DNA of 64,000 bases, taken from NCBI GenBank assembly GCA_021298815.1, contig JAJTHE010000049.1, forward strand, positions 1 to 64,000. The letters run 5' to 3'. Shown in pieces: positions 24,619 to 32,564 of this stretch (within the stretch, counting starts at the first letter, position 1; the number at the start of each line of letters is the position of its first letter). The position numbers and the translations under genes were made by a program. The notes under the pieces were generated by a model. That model made no database searches. It was not told the origin of the DNA and saw only the letters and a list, made by a program, of their open reading frames with translations. Origin of the DNA: Betaproteobacteria bacterium. Its GTDB lineage: Bacteria; Pseudomonadota; Gammaproteobacteria; Burkholderiales; CAIKXV01.

Positions 24619-26103
24619 ATGGCTGAGGAACTCAAGCAATCGTCCGCGCCCGCCCAGGCCGAGGCCGGCGAGCTTTCCCTGATCGACCAGCTGATCGAGA
24701 CCACCCGGGTCAAGCCGGGCGACGAGGCCTACTCGATCACGAAGCAGGGCATCCAGGCGTTCATCACCGAACTGCTGGAGCCCCAGCGCAGCACCGAGAA
24801 GGTGAGCGGCGCGATCGTCGACGACATGATCGCCGCGCTCGACGCCAAGCTGTGCAAGCAGGTCGACGCGGTGATGCACCACGCCGACTTCCAGAAGATG
24901 GAATCGGCCTGGCGCTCCCTGAAGTTCCTGGTCGACCGGACCAACTTCCGCGAGAACACCAAGATCCAGATCATCAACGCGACCAAGGAGAAGCTGCTCG
25001 ACGACTTCGAGGACGCGCCCGAGATCACCAAGTCCGGCCTGTACAAGACCATCTACTCGGCCGAGTTCGGCCAGTTCGGCGGCCAGCCGTTCGCCGCGGT
25101 CATCGGCAACTTCGAGTTCGGCCCCGGCGCGCAGGACATCAAGCTGCTGCAGAACATGGCGGCGATCGGCGCGATGGCGCACGCCCCGTTCATCTCGGCA
25201 GCCGGCGCCTCGTTCTTCGGCGTGCAGTCGTTCTCCGAACTGCCGAACCTGAAGGACCTCGCGTCCATCATGGAAGGCCCGCAGCACACCAAGTGGAACG
25301 CCTTCCGCAACACGGAAGACGCACGCTACGTCGGACTCACCGTGCCGCACTTCCTGCTGCGCCTGCCCTACGGCGCCGACACCGTGCCGGCCAAGCGCTT
25401 CAACTACAAGGAAGACGTGTCGGGCGGCAACAACCAGTTCCTTTGGGGCAACGCGGCCTTCGCGTTCGCCACGCGCCTGACCGACAGCTTCGCCAAGTAC
25501 CGGATGAACAGCAACATCATCGGGCCGCAGGGCGGTGGCGCGGTCGAGGACCTGCCGGTCTACAGCTACGAGGCGATGGGCGAGATCCAGAACAAGATCC
25601 CGACCGAGATCCTGATCTCGGAGCGGCGCGAGTTCGAGCTGGCCGAGCAGGGCTTCATGGCGCTGACCATGCGCAAGAACAGCGACAACGCCGCGTTCTT
25701 CTCGGCCAACTCGTGCCAGAAGCCCAAGACCTTCGGCAACACGAAGGAAGGCAAGGACGCCGAGCTCAACTACAAGCTCGGCACCCAGCTGCCCTACATC
25801 TTCGTGGTGAACCGGCTGGCGCACTACATCAAGGTGATACAGCGCGAGAACATCGGCACCTGGAAGGACCGGTCCGAGCTGCAGAGCGAGCTGAGCACCT
25901 GGATCGGCCAGTACGTGTCCGAGATGGAGGCACCGTCGGCCGAGACGCGCAGCCGGCGTCCGCTGCGCATGGCCGAGATCACGGTCTCGGACGTCGAGGG
26001 CGATCCGGGCTGGTACCGGGTCGGGATGAAGGTGATGCCGCACTTCAAGTACATGGGCGCGTCGTTCACCCTCTCGCTGGTCGGCAAGCTCGACAAGACC
26101 TAG
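24619..26103 (+). CDS. tssC: T6SS contractile sheath large subunit TssC
   Basis: 494 residues, standard length. Family motifs are clear: MESAWRSLKFLVDRTNF, DFEDAPEITKSGLYKTIYSA, FGQFGGQPFAAVIGNF, FMALTMRKNSDNAAFFSAN and a C-terminal WYRVGMKVMPHFKYMG. With TssB it forms the sheath that contracts to fire the Hcp tube. GGAG lies before the ATG at 24619. Confidence 0.97.
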   Translation: MAEELKQSSAPAQAEAGELSLIDQLIETTRVKPGDEAYSITKQGIQAFITELLEPQRSTEKVSGAIVDDMIAALDAKLCKQVDAVMHHADFQKMESAWRSLKFLVDRTNFRENTKIQIINATKEKLLDDFEDAPEITKSGLYKTIYSAEFGQFGGQPFAAVIGNFEFGPGAQDIKLLQNMAAIGAMAHAPFISAAGASFFGVQSFSELPNLKDLASIMEGPQHTKWNAFRNTEDARYVGLTVPHFLLRLPYGADTVPAKRFNYKEDVSGGNNQFLWGNAAFAFATRLTDSFAKYRMNSNIIGPQGGGAVEDLPVYSYEAMGEIQNKIPTEILISERREFELAEQGFMALTMRKNSDNAAFFSANSCQKPKTFGNTKEGKDAELNYKLGTQLPYIFVVNRLAHYIKVIQRENIGTWKDRSELQSELSTWIGQYVSEMEAPSAETRSRRPLRMAEITVSDVEGDPGWYRVGMKVMPHFKYMGASFTLSLVGKLDKT

Positions 26104-26188
26104 AACCGGCAGCACCCGTGGCAGGACCGGCAGTGATCGACCGGGCGAGAACCCGGGGGGAAGAACCACCTAAACCAAGGAGATGACA

Positions 26189-26692
26189 GTGGCACTGAAC
26201 GCTTATCTAACGCTCGAAGGACAGAAGTCCGGCCAGGTGAAGGGCTCGGTCACCCAGAAGGGCCGTGAGAACAAGATCATGGTCATCGCGACCAACCACG
26301 AGATCGTCAGCCCGCGTGATTCCGCATCCGGGCTTCCGACCGGCAAGCGCATGCACAAGCCGTTCGTGATCACCAAGGAGCTGGACAAGAGCAGCCCGAT
26401 CCTGTTCAACATCCTGGTCAACAACGAGAACATCAAGAAGTGGGAGCTGCAGTTCTGGACTTCCCAGCTCGCCGCGGCCAAGGGCGCCGGGGCCGAAGTG
26501 CAGCACTACAAGGTCGAACTGGAGAACGCCAACATCTCCAGCATCCGCTCGGTGATGCCCAACAACAAGAACCCGGACCTGGTCAACTTCAGGGAGTACG
26601 AGGAAGTGTCGTTCACCTACCAGAAGATCATCTGGACCTGGAACGACGGCGGCATCACCGCGCAGGACGACTGGGAGTCGCCGGTCACCTGA
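26189..26692 (+). CDS. hcp: Hcp (TssD), T6SS inner tube protein
   Basis: 167 residues with the Hcp pattern ALNAYLTLEGQKSGQVKGS, FVITKELDKSSPILFNILV and QHYKVELENANISSIR. Hcp hexamers stack into the tube that carries effectors. The start is decided here: AAGGAG (26177-26182) abuts the ATG at 26183 with no spacing, but lies 6 nt before GTG at 26189, which gives the usual short Hcp N-terminus. GTG is therefore preferred and the ATG would add two residues. A small CCGGG/CCCGG hairpin (26141-26156) sits in the tssC-hcp gap and might stabilise the hcp message. Confidence 0.95.
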   Translation: MALNAYLTLEGQKSGQVKGSVTQKGRENKIMVIATNHEIVSPRDSASGLPTGKRMHKPFVITKELDKSSPILFNILVNNENIKKWELQFWTSQLAAAKGAGAEVQHYKVELENANISSIRSVMPNNKNPDLVNFREYEEVSFTYQKIIWTWNDGGITAQDDWESPVT

Positions 26693-26707
26693 TGACCGGA
26701 GGCGGCC

Positions 26708-27124
26708 ATGCGTGAAGACCGGCTGCTCGAACGGATCGCGCGCTGGGAGGGCGGCGAGGAACGCCGCAACCTCGCCAGCGCGGATCTCATGATCGAGTCG
26801 ATCGTCAGGCACCTGCAGCGCATCCTCAACACGCGCCAGGGCAGCGTGCCGATCGACCCGATGTTCGGGGTGCCGGACTTCACCAACATCGCGAGCGCGT
26901 ACACGTCCACGCTCAACGCGCAGATCGAGCGCGACATCCGCGGGCTGGTCGACCGCTATGAACCCCGCCTGAAGAACGTCACCCTGAAGATGCTCGAGGA
27001 ACGCCCCGACGCACTGTCGCTCAGCTTCGAACTGACCGGATCGGTGATGATCGACGACCGGCTGGTACCGGTGCGCATGGCCACCAGCATCGGTTCGCAG
27101 GGCCGCATCAGGATCAGCCGGTGA
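26708..27124 (+). CDS. tssE: T6SS baseplate protein TssE
   Basis: 138 residues, a gp25-like baseplate wedge. The signature is SADLMIESIVRHLQRILNTRQGSVPIDPMFGVPDFTN cut across residues 22-60, in which RILNTRQG and PMFGVPDF are diagnostic. GGAGG precedes the ATG at 26708. The end overlaps tssF by 4 bp (GTGA). Confidence 0.95.
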   Translation: MREDRLLERIARWEGGEERRNLASADLMIESIVRHLQRILNTRQGSVPIDPMFGVPDFTNIASAYTSTLNAQIERDIRGLVDRYEPRLKNVTLKMLEERPDALSLSFELTGSVMIDDRLVPVRMATSIGSQGRIRISR

Positions 27125-28851
27125 TCCTGAACCGCTACTACGAAAGCGAGCTCGCCACCCTGCGCGAGACCGCGGTTGCCTTCTCCAAGGCGCACCCGGC
27201 GATCGCGCCGATGCTGGCGGGTGCCAGTTCCGACCCGGACGTCGAGCGCCTGCTCGAGGGCGTAGCCTTCCTGACCGGCATGGTCCGGCAGAAGCTCGAC
27301 GACGAGTTCCCCGAATTCATCCAGGAGCTGGCGCAGCTCCTGTTCCCGCACTACCTGCGGCCGATCCCGTCGGCGACGATGATCGCCTTCACGCCCAAGG
27401 CGAAGCTGAGCGAGCGCGCGACGGTGCAGGCCGGCGCGGCGATCGGATCGACGCCGGTGGACGGCACGTCCTGCGTGTTCCGCACCTGCTTCAAGGTCGA
27501 CGTCGACCCGTTGACGATCGGACAGGCACAGCTCGTCAATGCGCCTGGAAGCCAGCCGTTCATCCGGCTGAGGATCGACTGCGGCGCGGACCTTGCCTCG
27601 ATGGCTGCCGACTCGCTGCGCCTGTTCCTCGGCGCCAGCTACAGCGAAGCGTCGAACCTGTTCCTCATCCTGTCCAGGTACGTCGAGGAGATCGTGGTGT
27701 CGGCGCCTGGTGGAAGTGCGCTGCTGCTGCCGCCCCAGGCCCTGAAGCATGCCGGCCTGGATCCGGCGCAGGTATTGATCCCCTACCCGCCGCATGCATT
27801 CCCGGGCTACCGCCTGCTGCAGGAATACTTCGTCCTGCCCGAGAAGTTCCTTTTCGTGGACCTGCAGGGCCTTTCGCGCTGGCAGGGACGCGGGACCGGA
27901 CGGTCGTTCGACATCGAGTTCAGGCTTTCGTCGGTGCCGGAATGGATGCCGGAGATCCGCAGCGACACCTTCCTGATGAACGTGACGCCGGCGATCAACG
28001 TCTTCGAGCACAACGCCGACCCGATCCAGTTCGACCACAAGCGCCCGGAGTACCGGGTGCTGCCGTCGGGCAACACGAAGGGGCACTACCAGATCTACGC
28101 GGTGGACGAGGTGATCGGCTTCGAGCAGGGCGCGTCCGGCCAGAAGCGCTACCAGCCGTTCGGCCTGTTCCGCCACGAGACCGCCGCCGCGGTCGAGAAC
28201 TACCAGTTGCAGCGCAGGGACGCGGCCGTCGGCAAGGGTGCCGACCTGTTCATCTCGATCGCCTACCGGCCGGACGTCGCGCCGAAGGACGAGACGCTTT
28301 CGCTCAAGATCAGCTGCACCAACGGGGCCTTGCCGGAAGGCCTGCGCGTGGGCGACATCTCGAAGCCGACCGATACCTCGCCGGAACGCCTCGCGTTCAG
28401 GAACATCCGGGTGCCCACGCCGCACCAGATGCCGCCCGCCGGGGAAGGCATGCTCTGGCGGCTGCTGTCGCACCTGTCCATCAACTTCCTGTCGGTGGCC
28501 AACCGGGACAACCTCTGCTCGCTGCTGCAGCTCTACCTGTTCTCCGACGGGACCGCCCGAGGCGCCGACTCCGCCAACCAGAAGCGCATCGACGGCATCG
28601 AGGCCGTGGAAGTCGCACCCGCCAGCCGCCTGGTCTCGGGCACCATGATGCGCGGGCGCACGGTATCGATCCGGTGCCGCAGCGACAGCTTCGCGAGCCC
28701 GGGCGACCTGTTCGTGTTCGGATGCGTGCTCGAGCAGTTCCTGGGCTGCTATTCCAGCATCAATTCCTACACGCGCTGCGAACTGCACGATGTGCTGACC
28801 GGGGAGACCTTCCGATGGCCGGAGCGGGTCGGACAACAGCCACTGATCTGA
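27121..28851 (+). CDS. tssF: T6SS baseplate protein TssF
   Basis: 576 residues, family length. It starts with GTG overlapping the tssE stop and opens ILNRYYESELATLRETA, followed by FLTGMVRQKLDDEFPEF and QLLFPHYLRPIPSATM, all characteristic of TssF (ImpG/VasA). It forms the baseplate wedge with TssG and TssE. It ends 37 bp inside tssG, so translation of the two is coupled. Confidence 0.96.
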   Translation: MILNRYYESELATLRETAVAFSKAHPAIAPMLAGASSDPDVERLLEGVAFLTGMVRQKLDDEFPEFIQELAQLLFPHYLRPIPSATMIAFTPKAKLSERATVQAGAAIGSTPVDGTSCVFRTCFKVDVDPLTIGQAQLVNAPGSQPFIRLRIDCGADLASMAADSLRLFLGASYSEASNLFLILSRYVEEIVVSAPGGSALLLPPQALKHAGLDPAQVLIPYPPHAFPGYRLLQEYFVLPEKFLFVDLQGLSRWQGRGTGRSFDIEFRLSSVPEWMPEIRSDTFLMNVTPAINVFEHNADPIQFDHKRPEYRVLPSGNTKGHYQIYAVDEVIGFEQGASGQKRYQPFGLFRHETAAAVENYQLQRRDAAVGKGADLFISIAYRPDVAPKDETLSLKISCTNGALPEGLRVGDISKPTDTSPERLAFRNIRVPTPHQMPPAGEGMLWRLLSHLSINFLSVANRDNLCSLLQLYLFSDGTARGADSANQKRIDGIEAVEVAPASRLVSGTMMRGRTVSIRCRSDSFASPGDLFVFGCVLEQFLGCYSSINSYTRCELHDVLTGETFRWPERVGQQPLI

Positions 28852-29840
28852 AGGGGTGGCTGCTGGAAGAGGCGCGTTCGGTCGCGTTCTTCCAGGCCAT
28901 CCGCCTGCTGCAGCTCGCCGAGCGGCAGGAACGACATGCGGTCGACGGCGGGCACGCGGCCAGCCACGAGCCGTTCGACTGGAACCGGCTGCGCATCCGC
29001 ACGCACCTGAGCCTCGCCTTCCCGGAATCCGACATCGAGTCGATGGAGGTGCTGCCAGGCGACGAGGGGCTGCGCATCACCGCGAGCTTCTTCGGGCTGT
29101 ACGGGGTGGCCTCGCCGCTGCCGACCTTCTACACCGAAGACCTGCTGGACGAGGCATCGCAGGACCGCAGCGTGCAGCGCGACTTCATCGACATCTTCCA
29201 CTACGCGCTCTATCCGCTGATGTACGGCGCCTGGGCGAAGTACCGCAACTCGTTCAAGGTACTGGAGGAAGGCGACCGGGGCTACCTGGACCGGATGATG
29301 GCGCTGGTCGGCTTCTGCGACGAGCGCACGCGCAAGGGTTTCCCGGACATGCTGCCGCTGGTGCGCTATGCGGGGCTGTTCACCCAGTTCCCGCGCTCGG
29401 CGCTCGGGCTGGAGACCATGCTCTCCGATGCGGCCGGCGGCACGCCGGTGAGCATCGAGTCGAACGTGATGAACCGGCTGCGCATCCCCGCCGACCAGCG
29501 CCTGGCGCTGGGTTCGCGCATCGGGCTGGGCGAGGCCACCTATCTCGGCCAGGAGATGCAGGACCGGATGAGCACCTTCACCATCCGCATCGGTCCCTGC
29601 GACGTCGACACCTTCGAAGACCTGCTGCCGAACCGCCCCGGACACAACCGCCTTCGTTTCCTCGTGCGCATGTACCTGGTCGACCCCCTGCTGAGCAAGG
29701 TCGAACTGATCCTCGACAAGGGCGCGGTGAAGCCGGCCCGCCTCGGGGGCGGCATCTGGAACCAGCTCGGCCTCGACACGTGGTGCTTTGCCGGCGGCCA
29801 CGATGAAGAGGTCCGTGCCACCTTTGCGCTGTACAGCTGA
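28815..29840 (+). CDS. tssG: T6SS baseplate protein TssG
   Basis: 341 residues, standard length. The ATG at 28815 lies within the end of tssF (37-bp overlap). TssG features are FFQAIRLLQLAE, SLAFPESDIESME, FFGLYGVASPLPTFYTEDLLDE and the long C-terminal half ending RATFALYS. It pairs with TssF in the baseplate. The longer open frame to the left is out of frame with tssF and is not coding. Confidence 0.94.
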   Translation: MAGAGRTTATDLKGWLLEEARSVAFFQAIRLLQLAERQERHAVDGGHAASHEPFDWNRLRIRTHLSLAFPESDIESMEVLPGDEGLRITASFFGLYGVASPLPTFYTEDLLDEASQDRSVQRDFIDIFHYALYPLMYGAWAKYRNSFKVLEEGDRGYLDRMMALVGFCDERTRKGFPDMLPLVRYAGLFTQFPRSALGLETMLSDAAGGTPVSIESNVMNRLRIPADQRLALGSRIGLGEATYLGQEMQDRMSTFTIRIGPCDVDTFEDLLPNRPGHNRLRFLVRMYLVDPLLSKVELILDKGAVKPARLGGGIWNQLGLDTWCFAGGHDEEVRATFALYS

Positions 29841-29864
29841 CCCGCCGATCCTGGAGAGAACAGA

Positions 29865-32501
29865 ATGCTGCTCGTAGACATCAAGCCGCTGCTTAAACGG
29901 TTGAACCCCTACACCACGCGTGCGCTCGAGGGCGGCATCGGGCTCTGCCTGGGCCGTACGCACTATGAAGTGACCGTCGAGCACCTGCTGGCCAAGCTGC
30001 TGGAAGACCCGACCTCCGACGTGCCGCTGATGCTGGCGTCGGCCGGCGTCGACGTCGCGCTGCTCAAGCGCGGCATCGACCAGGCGCTGGAAGGCTTCCG
30101 CACCGGCAACGGCGGTCGCCCCGGCCTGTCGCCGCTGCTGCTCGAACTGGTGCAGGACGCCTGGCTGATCGCCTCGATCGAGCGGATGGAGCGCCATGTG
30201 CGTTCCGGCGCGATCTTCGTCGCGCTGGTGGCGAAGCCGACCTTCTTCGGCTCGGGCGGCTATGTCGACATGCTGCGCAGCATGACGCGCGAGGCGATGC
30301 TGGCGAAGTTCGCGCAGGCCACCTCGGGCTCGATCGAGGAATCGGCGGGCGCGGTAGACAGCGGTGGCACCGGCGGCGGATCCGCGGCCGGCGGCGCGCC
30401 TTCGGGCGAAAGCGCACTGGCGCGCTTCTGCGTCGACATGACCGCGAAGGCCCGCGCCGGCGGCATCGACCCGGTGTTCGGCCGCGACCGCGAGATCCGC
30501 CAGATGGTCGACATCCTGGCCCGCCGGCGCAAGAACAACCCGATCGCGGTCGGAGACCCCGGCGTCGGCAAGACCGCGGTGATCGAGGGCCTCGCGCTGC
30601 GCATCGTCGAGGGCGACGTGCCGGACATGCTGAAGGACGTGACCCTGCTGTCGCTCGACATGGGCCTGCTCGAGGCCGGCGCCAGCGTGAAGGGCGAGTT
30701 CGAGAACCGGCTGAAGGGCGTGATCAGCGAGGTCAAGGCCTCGGTGAAGCCGATCATCATGTTCATCGACGAGGCGCATACGCTGGTCGGCGCCGGCGGC
30801 TCCGGCGGCAGCGGCGACGCGGCCAACCTGCTCAAGCCGGCGCTCGCGCGCGGCGAGCTGCGCACGATCGCGGCCACCACCTGGTCGGAGTACAAGAAGT
30901 ACTTCGAGAAGGATCCGGCGCTGGCCCGCCGCTTCCAGCTGGTCAAGCTCGACGAGCCGGACGTGAAGACCGCGACCATCATCCTGCGCGGCCTGAAGGA
31001 CAAGTACGAGGAAGTGCACGGCGTGATCGTGCGCGACGATGCGATCGCCGCCGCGGCCGAGATGTCCGACCGCTACATCAACGGCCGGCAGCTGCCGGAC
31101 AAGGCGGTCGACCTGCTCGACACCGCCTGCGCGCGGGTGAAGATCAGCCTGACCTGCAAGCCGGGCCAGGTCGAGGACATCGAACGCCGCATCCAGGCGC
31201 TCGAGCGCGTGAAGAAGGCGCTGCTGCGCGACCAGGAACAGGGCAATGCGATCGAACCCGAGCGCTTCGCCGACCTCGACGCCACGCTGCCTGCGCTGGT
31301 CGAGCAGGCATCGAAGCTCACGGCGGAGTGGCAGCGCGAGCGCGATGCCGCCCAGCGGGTGGTGCAGTTGCGGCACGAGATCCGCGAGGCCGCGGGCGAT
31401 GCGGCGAAGGTCTCCGAGCTCACCGCGCAGATGGAAGCCGCCGGCCGCGAGCTGGCGCATTCGCGCGGCGAGGAACCGCTGGTGCATATCGAGGTCGGCC
31501 CGGACGTCGTCGCACGCGTGGTGTCCGACTGGACCGGCATCCCGCTGGGCAAGGTGCTGCGCGACCAGGCGCAGAGCGTGCTCGTGATGGCCGACGTGCT
31601 GAAGAAGCGCATCAAGGGCCAGGACCATGCGATGGACGCGATCACCGAGATCATCAAGACCGCGAAATCGGGCCTGAAGGATCCGCAGCAGCCGATGGGC
31701 GTGTTCCTGCTGGTCGGCCCGTCGGGCACCGGCAAGACCGAGACTGCGCTCACCGTCGCCGACCTGCTGTTCGGCGACGAAAAGTCCACGATCATCGTCA
31801 ACATGAGCGAGTTCCAGGAGAAGCACAACGTCAGCCGGCTGATCGGCTCGCCGCCCGGCTATGTCGGCTACGGCGAAGGCGGCATGCTGACCGAGGCGGT
31901 GCGCCAGCGCCCGTATTCGGTGGTGCTGCTCGACGAGACCGAGAAGGCCCACCTCGACGTGCTCAACCTGTTCTACCAGGTGTTCGACAAGGGCATGCTG
32001 TCCGACGGGGAGGGCAAGGAGATCGACTTCTCCAACACGGTGATGTTCCTCACCTCGAACCTCGCCACCGACGTGATCACCGAGATGTGCGCCGACGGCG
32101 AGCGCCCTCCGCTGGAAGCGGTGACCGCGGCGGTGCGGCCGATCCTGAACAACCACTTCAAGCCGGCGCTGCTCGCGCGGATGACGGTGATCCCGTACTA
32201 CATCCTGCCGAAGGACGCGCTGGCCGGCATCGTGCGCCTGAAGCTGAACAAGATCGTCGACCGCCTTTTCACCAACAACCGGATGCGCCTCACCTACACC
32301 GACGCGGTCGTGGAAGCGATCGCCGACCGCTGCAAGGAAGTCGAGACCGGCGCGCGCAACATCGACTTCATCCTGCGCGGGACGGTGATGCCGCAGCTGT
32401 CGCAGGAGATACTTTCGCGGATGGGGGACGAGGGCTTGCCGGCGTCCGTCACGCTCGACGTGGGGGCAGACGGCAACTGGACGTTCGCCTTCCCGGCGTG
32501 A
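29865..32501 (+). CDS. clpV: ClpV (TssH), T6SS AAA+ ATPase
   Basis: 878 residues. An N-terminal Clp domain (about 1-145) is followed by a first AAA module (Walker A GDPGVGKTAVIEGLA, Walker B IIMFIDEAH), a coiled-coil middle region (about 400-520) and a second AAA module (Walker A GPSGTGKTETALTV, VVLLDETEKAH). The N-terminal region follows the ClpV pattern (LLVDIKPLLKRLNPYTTRALEGG). ClpV disassembles contracted TssB/TssC sheaths for reuse. GGAGAG precedes the ATG. Confidence 0.97.
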   Translation: MLLVDIKPLLKRLNPYTTRALEGGIGLCLGRTHYEVTVEHLLAKLLEDPTSDVPLMLASAGVDVALLKRGIDQALEGFRTGNGGRPGLSPLLLELVQDAWLIASIERMERHVRSGAIFVALVAKPTFFGSGGYVDMLRSMTREAMLAKFAQATSGSIEESAGAVDSGGTGGGSAAGGAPSGESALARFCVDMTAKARAGGIDPVFGRDREIRQMVDILARRRKNNPIAVGDPGVGKTAVIEGLALRIVEGDVPDMLKDVTLLSLDMGLLEAGASVKGEFENRLKGVISEVKASVKPIIMFIDEAHTLVGAGGSGGSGDAANLLKPALARGELRTIAATTWSEYKKYFEKDPALARRFQLVKLDEPDVKTATIILRGLKDKYEEVHGVIVRDDAIAAAAEMSDRYINGRQLPDKAVDLLDTACARVKISLTCKPGQVEDIERRIQALERVKKALLRDQEQGNAIEPERFADLDATLPALVEQASKLTAEWQRERDAAQRVVQLRHEIREAAGDAAKVSELTAQMEAAGRELAHSRGEEPLVHIEVGPDVVARVVSDWTGIPLGKVLRDQAQSVLVMADVLKKRIKGQDHAMDAITEIIKTAKSGLKDPQQPMGVFLLVGPSGTGKTETALTVADLLFGDEKSTIIVNMSEFQEKHNVSRLIGSPPGYVGYGEGGMLTEAVRQRPYSVVLLDETEKAHLDVLNLFYQVFDKGMLSDGEGKEIDFSNTVMFLTSNLATDVITEMCADGERPPLEAVTAAVRPILNNHFKPALLARMTVIPYYILPKDALAGIVRLKLNKIVDRLFTNNRMRLTYTDAVVEAIADRCKEVETGARNIDFILRGTVMPQLSQEILSRMGDEGLPASVTLDVGADGNWTFAFPA

Positions 32502-32564
32502 GGCGGGCCGGATCAATGAATGCCGTCCGTCGCCGACGGGCGAGTGGAATCGCGAGGACCGACG

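Noticed and set aside
26183..26185. ATG as the start of hcp
   Set aside because: The ribosome-binding site abuts it with no spacer; the GTG 6 nt further gives proper spacing and the usual Hcp N-terminus.
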